Below, in pieces: positions 55,846-64,000 of a stretch of DNA of 64,000 nt. Each line of letters starts with the position of its first letter. The stretch's first letter is position 1. The position numbers and the translations under genes are program-made. The DNA is from Clostridia bacterium UC5.1-1D10 (GTDB lineage: Bacteria; Bacillota; Clostridia; Lachnospirales; Anaerotignaceae). Under the pieces are notes generated by a model. It did no database searches. It was not told the DNA's origin and worked only from the letters and a program-made list of their open reading frames with translations. The stretch is from assembly GCA_001304995.1 (NCBI GenBank), contig BBZU01000004.1, positions 110,130 to 174,129 on the forward strand, read 5' to 3'.

Positions 55846-57228
55846 TTAGTGAAAGATCTGTTCATATATCTCTCGCAAATGTGCAGGAGCCGCTTTCATG
55901 ATCTTTTTGCCGCCATTCTCGGAATCCTTTCCCCAGATCCCCCATATCACATCACGCCAAAGATAGACAGTTGCATTTTTACTCCTCTTGGCTTCCTCAG
56001 GCAGATAATCCTTCAAATGTTCTTTGATTTTCAACAACGCATTCAGACTCTCCTCGTTTGCAATCAAGGTACGGAACTCCTTGGCTGGCTTGAATCCCTG
56101 CATGGACTGCACTCCATTGACCAACACAGGCATTGTCTGGTCAGTAAATCCAAACTTTTTGAAAAATACATGGAGAAACTTCTCCTGTACCGAGGAATGT
56201 TCATCATCACACAGATCCAGATAATCACATACAAGCTGCTGCCATTCCAATCCTTCCAATCCCAGTGCAAATACGGCAAAAGTGCCTGGCATAGCACACT
56301 GTTCATCACTGATATTGTTATAAAATTCGAATTCTTTCATTGCCAATCTTGCATAGCGTTCTATCTTCGTATGCAGCTTTGGATACCGCACCGCACAGGC
56401 AAATAACTGGTTGATTCCCTTTTTCGGCAACCCGGGAATGGGCAAATATATCTTTTCCACTCCACGAAATTCCACAGAATAGCTATCAGGGAATGCTTCT
56501 TGTTCCAGTACCTCACATAGATAGTCCAGCACTTCCTCATAACATTCCTGTGTACCTTCTTTGGCTGTAATACGGATGGTAGCAAAAGCATCATTTGCAG
56601 ATGCAGTCATTCTTTCTGTCTTTCGCTTCCGAATCTCAGGTGGCAGTTTTCCGCTGCCATTGGCTTTCAAATCCTTTACCATATCGGGGCGGATCTGGGA
56701 AACTAAGCCCAAAATATGCTCGGTGGTAAGAGATTCAAAACTTTGTCCATACACGGTATGGCAGACGGCTACATAGCAGGCAAATCGAAGCATGTTATCG
56801 TCTACATCTTCTGATCGCAGCTCTGGACACACAGTACAGGGCGGAAAGACGGTAAAGCCATCTTCTCGTTCTCCAACGATAAAGTACCGTTCCTGCACCT
56901 GCTTTTCTATATACTTCTCCAGCTCAAAACGGATTTCTTCCCATCCCACCAGCCGACGCATAGTATCGCAGAAAGCAACCGCGTCCTCGTAGGGAAATCC
57001 CTTTAACGGCAGCCCGGAAAGATAACGTTCCAACAAATGGCTTGGAATAAATGGTGTCCCCTTGTGGTTTCGCACAACCATCGGATAGGCGGAATGATTT
57101 TCACGAGCAGTTCCCAGTAAAATATCCTGGATGCAGAGATCTGCCTCTGCCAACACCTCAGGATCCGTATCCAGTCTATGTATTAAATAATAACGACCAT
57201 TTACGCCGTCACGTTTTGGTAAACTCAT
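55846..57228 (-). CDS. DUF6138-like protein, first gene of the array
   Basis: 460 residues: N-terminal YYLIHRLDTDPEVLAEADLC, central helices with FACYVAVCHTVYGQSFESLT, VEKIYLPIPGLPKKGINQLF, and a C-terminal HEAT-like part (FAVFALGLEGLEWQQLVCDYLDLCDDEHSSVQEKFL). I associate this with DUF6138; certainty is moderate. It is the promoter-proximal gene of the immunity array, about 230 nt downstream of the leader terminator. AAAGGGGACTAAGAC precedes ATG 57228. Confidence 0.65.
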   Translation of the reverse strand: MSLPKRDGVNGRYYLIHRLDTDPEVLAEADLCIQDILLGTARENHSAYPMVVRNHKGTPFIPSHLLERYLSGLPLKGFPYEDAVAFCDTMRRLVGWEEIRFELEKYIEKQVQERYFIVGEREDGFTVFPPCTVCPELRSEDVDDNMLRFACYVAVCHTVYGQSFESLTTEHILGLVSQIRPDMVKDLKANGSGKLPPEIRKRKTERMTASANDAFATIRITAKEGTQECYEEVLDYLCEVLEQEAFPDSYSVEFRGVEKIYLPIPGLPKKGINQLFACAVRYPKLHTKIERYARLAMKEFEFYNNISDEQCAMPGTFAVFALGLEGLEWQQLVCDYLDLCDDEHSSVQEKFLHVFFKKFGFTDQTMPVLVNGVQSMQGFKPAKEFRTLIANEESLNALLKIKEHLKDYLPEEAKRSKNATVYLWRDVIWGIWGKDSENGGKKIMKAAPAHLREIYEQIFH

Positions 57229-57457
57229 GTCTTAGTCCCCTTTCCGGTCTGCTGCGCTCACAGCAAACATCAGAAATCAATAAACTCACTCTATCTCTAA
57301 AGACTTTATGCTGGCTTTTACCTGTCTCGCACAATCTGTCTGATTTCTATACAATCTCATCTAAATGCTCTTTCTCCTACTTTGTATTGCCAGCACAATC
57401 CTTCCTATTTCAACGAAGTCTCACAATTATAACCCATCTTCTAAGTCCCTTTATATA
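57229..57457. other. Leader between the attenuator and the first array gene
   Basis: Non-coding, 229 bases. On the minus strand a TATAAT-like hexamer lies near 57433, without a convincing -35 partner. Nothing else seen. Confidence 0.3.
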
Positions 57458-57507
57458 ACAAAAAAGCCCTGCATCTACACCGTCAAACGGACAGCATAAT
57501 GCAAGGC
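57458..57507 (-). terminator. Intrinsic terminator/attenuator upstream of the immunity array
   Basis: The minus strand carries GCCTTGCAT (57499-57507) pairing with ATGCAGGGC (57466-57474), one G-U pair, with an inner CCGT/ACGG stem, then CTTTTTTGTT. The leader ORF stop (TGA 57483-57485) falls in the inner loop, so a ribosome at that stop would prevent the hairpin from forming. Confidence 0.7.
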
Positions 57508-57614
57508 ATAAAAAATCCTGGAGAAAAATCATACTGTTTATCAGATACAATTTCTTTCCATGACATTACTATGTGGCTCTTTTCTTTTCGATGATAGTAC
57601 TGTTTATGCTTCAT
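57483..57614 (-). CDS. Leader peptide ORF, 43 residues
   Basis: ATG 57614 with GAGGTAACT upstream. Reads MKHKQYYHRKEKSHIVMSWK, then IVSDKQYDFSPGFFMPC and ends IMLSV-TGA inside the terminator stem-loop. Tyr/His/Lys-rich early and Cys/Met/Phe at the end. Leaders that end in a terminator allow translation to control readthrough. No homologue was recognised with certainty. It could also be the relic of a resistance-gene leader. Confidence 0.5.
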   Translation of the reverse strand: MKHKQYYHRKEKSHIVMSWKEIVSDKQYDFSPGFFMPCIMLSV

Positions 57615-57709
57615 ATAGAGTTACCTCATTAAAAGTAGTATAAACTTCTTACTTTTTTTCTTATGTTTTGATATTTTTTAACAAATGTGCACAAAATCAG
57701 CTTAATGCA

Positions 57710-57738
57710 ATTATAAAAGAAAAGGTCTAAAATTACAA
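57710..57738 (-). promoter_or_regulatory. Sigma-70-type promoter of the array leader
   Basis: -35 TTGTAA at 57733-57738, 17-nt spacer, -10 TATAAT at 57710-57715 on the minus strand. It is placed about 95 nt upstream of the leader ORF start. It is the only good hexamer pair in the 720-base gap, and it follows the terminator of the M20 operon. Confidence 0.55.
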
Positions 57739-57891
57739 GCAAATCAACCTTACAAATCCTTTAATTCTATGAAATGTTTTATCTGAACTTACCTTTTTGG
57801 GAAGCAGATTATTTTTTATTGGGTGCTTTGTTAAAAATACCTATTATGCATAATAAAATATGATGAAGAAAAATCATAATTTAATCAACTT

Positions 57892-57930
57892 AAAAGAAGA
57901 TAGAGTTCCATTAGAACTCTATCTTCTTTT
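57892..57930 (-). terminator. Terminator of the M20/CoA-transferase operon
   Basis: A perfect 17-bp stem AAAAGAAGATAGAGTTC with GAACTCTATCTTCTTTT, loop of 5, T-run on the minus strand. It sits 30 nt after the M20 stop. It isolates the immunity array from the upstream operon. Confidence 0.9.
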
Positions 57931-57960
57931 CGTTGGATTTATAAACAAAACTTTTATTCT

Positions 57961-59128
57961 TTAAACGCACTTACCATAATACATCTTGAATTCTTTCTTC
58001 ATTTCCGCAATAAGGTCTTTGCTCTGCGCCATATCCAGAATGGTTTTCGCAATAATATAAGCTCCATTACAAATGGCTTCATGTGCCAGATCTCCTTTTA
58101 CATCCATTGCAAATTGTGCTGTATGGATATCTGCTTCAGAAATTTTTAACGTCGGACAAACCACAGGAATCACACTGCTGATATTGCCAAAGTTTGTTGA
58201 GCCCATGGAAATAGCATTATTGTCACCAATATCCAAATGGAGATCTTCCATATTCTTTGCCACAACATCTGATAACACACGGCTTGGAACTGTTTCCTGA
58301 TAAGGTGGATAAAGACTTTCCATCTGCACTTCTGTCTGTGTTGCAATTGCAGCGCCTCTTGCACAATCCTGAACCATTTCTAAAGCGCGTTTTGTACCTG
58401 TCAGCTTATCACCTCTAATATACATATATGCTGACGCTTTTTAGGCACAATATTTGCCGCTGTACCGCCTTCCTGAATGATTCCATGCATCATGATATCC
58501 GGCGTAACGTGCTGGCGCAACATGTCTACCGCATGGAAAAACAACTGCACACCATTTAATGCATTTCTGCCTTCCCATGGCGCAGAAGCAGCATGGCTGC
58601 TTTTTCCGAAAAAATCTACCTTTAAGTCCATGATACAAAGGGTCTTTACCGCACTTCTGTTTTTATTATCCAAATGGATCATAATGGCAAAGTCATATTG
58701 ATCAAATACGCCATTCTGTACCATGTAGGTCTTTGCTCCCCGCAATTCTTCATCCGGTGTTCCAATCAAGTCAACACAAATGGGATATGTACACTCCATT
58801 AACGCCAATGCTGCCAGAACACTAATGCTTCCACTTACACAATGACCGCAGGCATGCCCCATCTCTGGTAAAGCATCATATTCTGTTACAATTGCAACAC
58901 GCAAAACAGGATCTGCACATGAATGAATTTGCGTACGAAATGACCATGGTTGTCCGGCAACCGACATTTCCACTTTTAATCCATGTCGCTCCAATAAAGA
59001 CACAATTTTTTTACAGGTTTTTTCTTCTTCTCCGGAAATTTCGGCTCGTCCGCTATGGAATCATTCAGAATGCAACATTCCTTCCAGCCCTCTTTTACAC
59101 GCTGCATCAGTTTCTCATCCATACTCAT
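57961..59128 (-). pseudogene. M20-family amidohydrolase/peptidase, frameshifted twice
   Basis: Repaired, it is about 389 residues. The metal site is visible in IVTEYDALPEMGHACGHC and GTPDEELRGAKTYM, and the dimerisation domain in DFFGKSSHAASAPWEGRNALNG with GIIQEGGTAANIVP. Frameshifts lie near 59050 (EP to EISGEEEKTCKKIV) and near 58440 (IVPKKASAYMYIRGD). The family hydrolyses N-acyl amino acids or aminoacyl amides (aminobenzoyl-glutamate type). ATG 59128 overlaps the stop of the CoA-transferase B gene. Confidence 0.8.
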
Positions 59129-59875
59129 ACCTGCCTTTCTTCTTCCAATGTAAGCATCATTTTCATATCATCAGCAAAGTACAATGGTGCTTCTGTTTTT
59201 TCCTGCAATTCTTCTTTGGTAATATAGGGCGAAATGGCTGTTACCACAAGCCCCTCTTTTCTCACTTCAACGATGCACAATTCTGTAACAATCACATCTA
59301 CACAGCCAACGGCTGTCAAAGGCATTGTACATTTTTTCCTGATTTTGGAAACGCCTTTTTTATCACAGTGCTCCATTGCTACGATAACTTTTTTTAGCTC
59401 CACTGGCTAAATCCATGGCTCCCCCCATACCATTGATCATTTTCCCTGGCACCATCCAATTTGCGAGATTCCCTTCCATATCTACCTGCAATCCGCCTAG
59501 AACCGCAGCATCTAAGTGTCCGCCTCTTGCCATGGCAAATGATATGCTGCTATCAAAACAACATCCGCCAGGAATCAGTGTAATAAAATTGTCTCCTGCA
59601 TTATTCAAATCTTTATGACCTGTTCTCCACGTATCCGTTTCTTCTCGATGCGCGGACATCCAAGACATTACAGACTCCCGTGTATCAAAAAGCTCCGGTG
59701 TATTAAGTTCCTTATCCTGACCAATACATCCATTTTCTCCATGAAGCAGTACAGAAATTCCCTTCGGGATATAGTTTCCGACCATAGTGGGTATTCCGAT
59801 TCCAAGATTAACAAAATCTCCATCATACAGCATTGCAGCGATATTTTTTGCAATCATTCCTCGATTATTTGCCAT
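59125..59875 (-). pseudogene. 3-oxoacid CoA-transferase subunit B, frameshifted
   Basis: ATG 59875 begins MANNRGMIAKNIAAMLYDGD. It carries VNLGIGIPTMVGNYIP, the catalytic Glu in HGENGCIG, and GLQVDMEGNLANWMVPGK with GMGGAMDLASGAK. An A-run near 59392 has 7 A; 6 restore KKVIVAMEHCDKKG and the C-terminal CTMPLTAVGCVDVIVTEL to 59125. Normal family length when repaired (about 249). It forms an enzyme with subunit A that moves CoA between short-chain acyl or 3-oxo acids. Confidence 0.8.
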
Positions 59876-60549
59876 CAGAATACCACCTCTTTCGCCAAAA
59901 CTACATAATCTACAAATACCCCCTGGAAGCTGTACATGATCTGGTTCAATTTCTCCTGGCTGTACAACTTCCTCTGCTTCCAAAATTACAATGTCCGCTG
60001 CCATCGCCATTAACGGATTAAAATTAGCTGCTGTATACTTAAAAACAGCATTGCCCATGGTATCAGCTTTCCAAGCTTTTACCAGTGCTACATTGGCACG
60101 GAGAGGTTTTTCAAAAAGATATTTTTTCCGTCTATTACACGGGTTTCCTTCCCCTCTTCCACAACCGTACCAACACCGGTTGGCGTATAAAAACCGCCAA
60201 TTCCAGCATCACCTGCTCTAATCCGCTCTGCCAATGTTCCCCGCGGCACTAAAGTCAGTTTTAATTTTCCCTGTTCCACCAATTGATTCACCAATGGATA
60301 TCCTCCAACAAAAGAAACAATTGCTTCTTTTACCTGACCGTTGGAAAGCAGTACACCTTGTCCTTGATCATAAGACATCCCACCATAGCCTAAGTCCTCA
60401 GAAATAATCGTCAAATCCCGAATATCTCTTTGCGCCAATTCATACATCAAATGCAGGGGCGAACCAAAATTCGTAAATCCTCCAATCATCACTGTGTCAT
60501 TATTTTGTATGTAATCAATTGCTTGCTTTTTATCAATTAATTTATTCAT
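59875..60549 (-). pseudogene. 3-oxoacid CoA-transferase subunit A, frameshifted twice
   Basis: ATG 60549 follows AGGAAG. It reads MNKLIDKKQAIDYIQNND with GGFTNFGSPLHLMYEL, TLVPRGTLAERIRAGDAGIGGFYTPTGVGT and, in other frames, KPLRANVALVKAWKADTMGNAVF and AADIVILEAEEVV. Faults: an A-run near 60125 (6 A, 7 restore DGKKYLFEKPL) and a G-run near 59922 (5 G, 4 restore PGVFVDYVVLAKEVVF-stop). The repaired length (about 225) is normal. Partner of subunit B. Confidence 0.8.
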
Positions 60550-60570
60550 AGGCATCTTCCTTATATGAGA

Positions 60571-61772
60571 TTACTTTTGCTGCAGCATTTCCAATGCCTG
60601 TTTGATGGCAACGCCCATTTTGCGGATTCCTTCCTTAATATCTTCCTCATTCATCCAGGAGAAATTCAAACGGAATGTATTTTCAACGCCGCCATTGGGA
60701 TAGAACATAGATCCTGTTACAAACATAACTCTGTTTTCCAGACACACTTTCAGGATATCTTTTGAATTAATACCTTCTGGCAGCGTAACCCAAATAAACA
60801 AGCCGCCTTCCGGTTTATTCCATGTTACACAATCCGGGAAATTTTCTTCCATCATTTGCAGCATAACATCTCTTTTATGTTTATAAGCAGCACAGATTTT
60901 TTCACATGTTCATCCAAATCAAACATTTCCATGAACATATCCACTTCCAGCTGTGCGCTGGAAGGTGCCTGCAAATCTGCACCCTGTTTTGCAAACATAT
61001 ATTTTTCTACAATTTCCGGAGCAGCACAAATCCAAGCTACACGATAACCAGGCGCCAGAATTTTAGAAAAAGAACCCGCATAAATAACAAGATTTTTGGT
61101 ATCCATGGATTTCAAAGATGGCAGTGCCTCTCCTTCATAACGCAGTTCCCCATAAGGATCATCCTCAATGACAGGAATCTCATATTTATTTACGACTTCC
61201 ATAAATGCTTTTCTTCTTTCCAAACTCCATGTGTGACCTGTTGGATTTTGGAAATTTGGAATAACGTAAATCATTTTGACTTTTTTATTTTCTGCCAGAT
61301 TTTTATCCAATTCCTCTGGCAGCATCCCAAATTCATCTGTTGGAACACTGGCATATTTCGGGAGATATGGGGCGAAGGCATTGAATGCACCCATATAAGA
61401 CGGTGTTTCACAAGCAATATAATCTCCTTCATTAATAAAAATCTTTGCTGAAAATTCCAGTGCCTGCTGAGAGCCGCTCATAATCAGAATGTTCTCCATA
61501 CTGCTACGAACTTGAGCCTTTGTCCACATTCTCTGGGCAATTTTCTCACGCAATGGATCATACCCATCTGTTGCACTATAAGAAAGTGCAGTTGTGCCAT
61601 ACTGATCCAGCACCGCCATTGTTGCCTGTTTCACTTGATCCATAGGATACAGAGAAGGGTCTGGACTTCCTGATGATAAAGAAATCATGCCGGGAATGTC
61701 CATCAATTTATAAGATTCTCTAATTTCAGACGCTTTCATTTGTTCTGTTCTATTTGCGAATTGAATACTCAT
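60571..61772 (-). pseudogene. Class I/II PLP aminotransferase, frameshifted
   Basis: ATG 61772 follows GGAGAGAGAAAG. About 400 residues when repaired. Landmarks: ISLSSGSPDPSLYPMDQ, MSGSQQALEFSAKIF, IPNFQNPTGHTWSLERR, VIEDDPYGELRYEG, and the PLP lysine in AGSFSKILAPGYRVAW. It is like the 2-aminoadipate/LysN-type and MocR-associated aminotransferases. An A-run near 60898 has 6 A; 7 restore VKKICAAYKHKRDVMLQM and the C-terminus to 60571. It probably acts on an amino acid brought in by the adjacent permease. Confidence 0.8.
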
Positions 61773-61799
61773 CTTTCTCTCTCCTCTCATAAACGACTG

Positions 61800-63254
61800 C
61801 TACTCTTTAAAGTCACACTCTGTTAATGGAATTATTTTTGTATGGTGCTTTTTCTTATACCCACCATACAAAATCAAAAACAAAGGAATGGTTCCATAGT
61901 TTGTGCAAAAATCAAACCATGAAAATGTTTCCTGCTGAAATACCCAGATATTGGAACCGAAAATGACAATTACGCTCATAATGATTCCAAATATAGAAGC
62001 CGCTGGATACATTGCAGCTTGGTAAGGCAATGCAGATAAATCCTTTCCTTGCGCAATATTTGCTTTCCGAAAGCGATAATGGCAAATTGAAATTGTAAGC
62101 CAATTGATAAATGTTGTAATGCCAGCAAGGCTATAACATGCCTGATAAATTCGTCCATCTCCTAAAATGGAGGTAAAGAAGGAAAATCCACCAATAATTG
62201 CCGTCGCAATAATTGCACGAACCGGAACTTTCTTTTTGTTAATCTTTGCGAAAAATTTCGGGCCTTCTCCCGATTGCCCCATGGCAAACAACATTCTTGA
62301 TGAAGTATACAGAGAAGAATTTCCGGCAGTCAAAAGCGCTGTTAACACAACAACGTTGATTACCGACGCTGCCGCTTTAAAACCCGCTGCCTAGAATACA
62401 ATGGTGAAAGGCGATGCCGCTACATTGTCCACACTGGTATTCAGCAAGTTAGGATCAGTAAATGGAATTAATGTACCAATGATAAAGATGCATCCCACAT
62501 AAAACAGGAAGATTACCATAAAAACATTTCTAACAGATTTAGGGACATCCTCACTGGGATTTTCGCTTTCCGCTGCAGAAACACCGATCAATTTTGTATT
62601 AGAAAACGAAAACCCAGCTACCAAAAACGCTCCTACCACACCGCCAGCACCATTGACAAACGGTGCTTTTCCGGCTTCTCCCGCATCTAATGTCCAATTG
62701 TCAAAACCAAATTCATTTCCCTGAACCAATCCAAAAATCATTAACAAGCCAACGATCAGAAAAATAATAATCGTAATAACTTTGATCCCGGAAAGCCAAT
62801 ATTCTCCTTCCCCAAAATGATTGACGGAAAAAAGATTTAATACCAGCAAAATTGCCAGGAAAAACATTGCCCATAATACTGACGATGTATTAGGAAACCA
62901 ATACTTTATGATAATGGAACAAGCTACCAGCTCAGCGGTTACTGTGATGGCACATCCAAACCAATAACTCCATCCATTTGCAAACGCCCACGCCGGATCA
63001 AAAAAATGTTTTGGATATTCTTTAAACGTTCCAGCCACAGGAAGAAAGGATGCCATTTCAATCAAGGCAATAATCATTGTGTAAACAATGGCGCCCATAA
63101 CTAAATATGCGACCAGCGCCCCGCCTGGACCAGCTTGGTTTATGGCACTGCCACTTGTGAAGAAAAGTCCGGCGCCTATCGTTCCTCCAATGGCAATCAT
63201 GCTCATATACCTGCTTTTAAGACCTTTTTTCAACTCTTCTTTTCTTTTTTCCAT
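61800..63254 (-). pseudogene. LysP-like amino acid permease (APC family), in-frame TAG
   Basis: 485 codons in one frame, interrupted by TAG at 62391-62393, where relatives have Gln after PFTIVF. It has twelve hydrophobic segments and close resemblance to LysP-type permeases: MIAIGGTIGAGLFFTSGSAI, AGPGGALVAYLVMG, GFSFSNTKLIGVSAAESENP, then (after the stop) TALLTAGNSSLYTSSRMLFA. It should import a cationic or neutral amino acid. First intact-length gene of this operon after the MFS remnant. AAGCGGTAGGATGCT precedes ATG 63254. Confidence 0.85.
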
Positions 63255-63336
63255 AGCATCCTACCGCCTTTCTTCCATTCGCCGTCATTGTTTCTTTCAG
63301 GATGCCTCAGATGCATAAAAATTGTATCTTTTCGCA

Positions 63337-63767
63337 TCATTCTTCCGCTTTTCTTTTGCTATTGGAACGCTGTACAACAAAACCACACAGAAAACCAATG
63401 ATTGAAAGAACAATCAAATAACTAAAGATAAAGCGATAGCCTGTATTTCCGTAAATGTCTAACCAATGTCCAAACATGGTATGCATAAATAAGTCTGGCA
63501 GCCAACCAATACAAGAGGAAATGCCGATGGCTGTACCCATTACCGCAGCAGGAATTTTCAGTTCTCTCTGAATAGACCATGAAATGCCATAAAGCGTCAT
63601 TGTCACAGCTGCCGGAAGCAATGTGTAAATACTAGCAAAAGTTGTACTTACACTGCTTGGAATCAACATGACACCAAATGTGAACAAACCGATTAAAGCA
63701 AACATTACCATAAATCCTCTTGCTGTTGTTTTCAAAACCCTATCACATACCCAACTTGGATCTATAT
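63337..63767 (-). pseudogene. MFS transporter, C-terminal part, cut by an IS
   Basis: About 143 residues with five hydrophobic segments (MVMFALIGLFTFGVMLIPSS, YTLLPAAVTMTLYGISW, TAIGISSCIGWLPDLF, YRFIFSYLIVLSIIGFLCG), consistent with the last helices of a major-facilitator protein. The sequence upstream of about 63767 switches abruptly to IS sequence, so the N-terminal portion is beyond the element or lost. Transported substrate unknown. Confidence 0.7.
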
Positions 63768-64000
63768 TAAATAAGTGGACACGATTTATAAACAGATGTA
63801 CCATAATACTAGACACCAAAAGGAGGTATCTTTATGGCTAAAAATTATTATGATGAGGATTTCAAACGAACTCTTGTTAAACTCTATCATAATGGCAAAA
63901 CACAAGCTTCTCTGATCAAAGAGTATGGTGTTTCTCAAACTGCTCTTTCCAGATGGATCAAGCAGTACTCCACCGTTGAAACATCTAATGGTGAAATTCT
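63768..64000 (+). mobile_element. IS3-family insertion sequence, left end, partial
   Basis: Begins near 63768-63774 at AAGTGGACACG, a terminal-repeat-like sequence, 60 nt before the transposase orfA. It disrupts the MFS gene. The right end and target duplication are outside the window, so the exact boundary is uncertain. Confidence 0.7.
63834..64000 (+). CDS. IS3-family transposase OrfA, 3' partial
   Basis: The only plus-strand gene. ATG 63834 has AGGAGG 8 nt upstream. 55 codons visible: MAKNYYDEDFKRTLVKLYHN, GKTQASLIKEYGVSQTALSRW. This is the HTH_Tnp_1 domain that binds the terminal repeats, IS150-type. OrfB with the DDE catalytic core would follow by frameshift beyond the window. Confidence 0.85.
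   Translation, partial: MAKNYYDEDFKRTLVKLYHNGKTQASLIKEYGVSQTALSRWIKQYSTVETSNGEI

Overview
The window looks like a chromosome segment of a low-to-mid GC gut-type Clostridia (Lachnospirales-like). The grounds are strong AGGAGG ribosome binding sites, an S-layer-homology surface protein, an AGCS alanine symporter, C_GCAxxG and stalk-domain proteins, and immunity families common in Lachnospiraceae. The taxon is an inference. Every credible gene lies on the minus strand except one partial IS3-family transposase at the right end.

Layout, left to right: (1) 1-2516, the broken 5' part of a secreted SLH protein. (2) 2743-5668, a broken LuxR-type regulator and an intact Na+/alanine symporter. (3) 6467-10505, a compact operon of VOC protein, LsrF-type aldolase, DhaK and DhaL with a SorC/LsrR-type regulator. 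The palindrome AACATATGTT sits in front of both dhaL and the regulator. It resembles an autoinducer-2/ketose-phosphate module in which a two-subunit ketose kinase replaces LsrK. (4) 11639-18325, a second catabolic operon: ornithine-cyclodeaminase-type reductase, 4-OT tautomerase, divergent IlvD-like dehydratase, sodium:solute symporter and TSUP permease, with an XRE-cupin regulator upstream and a 212-bp fold-back element between them. (5) 18696-19863, a broken secreted stalk-domain protein. (6) 19988-57228, about 50 tightly packed, often overlapping codirectional genes. Recognisable members are of polymorphic-toxin immunity type: DUF4261, DUF4274, DUF2185, SUFU, DUF4253, Imm51, Imm17, SUKH-3, DUF4241, DKNYY, YwqG, DUF2004, DUF2262, DUF5713, DUF6881, CbrC, ankyrin, HEAT, LRR/NTF2, KptA and NADAR. 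No toxin is visible. (7) 57961-63767, a catabolic operon in which every gene carries a lesion: M20 amidohydrolase, CoA-transferase A/B, aminotransferase, LysP-like permease and an MFS transporter cut by an IS3-family element.

The main feature is the immunity island. It is a very large orphan poly-immunity locus that includes one polypeptide of about 1,866 codons stacking DUF2185, TPR, DUF4261, SUFU and DUF4253 domains. Ahead of its first gene lie a sigma-70-like promoter, a 43-residue leader ORF and an intrinsic terminator whose hairpin contains the leader stop codon. That is the arrangement expected of ribosome-controlled attenuation.

Caution: about 20 genes carry single frameshifts, many in short A/T or G runs, plus a few nonsense codons. 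This fits either real decay or an under-polished long-read consensus. Each such gene is marked, and functional statements about it assume the repaired reading. Domain names come from recognition of the translated sequence, not from a search.
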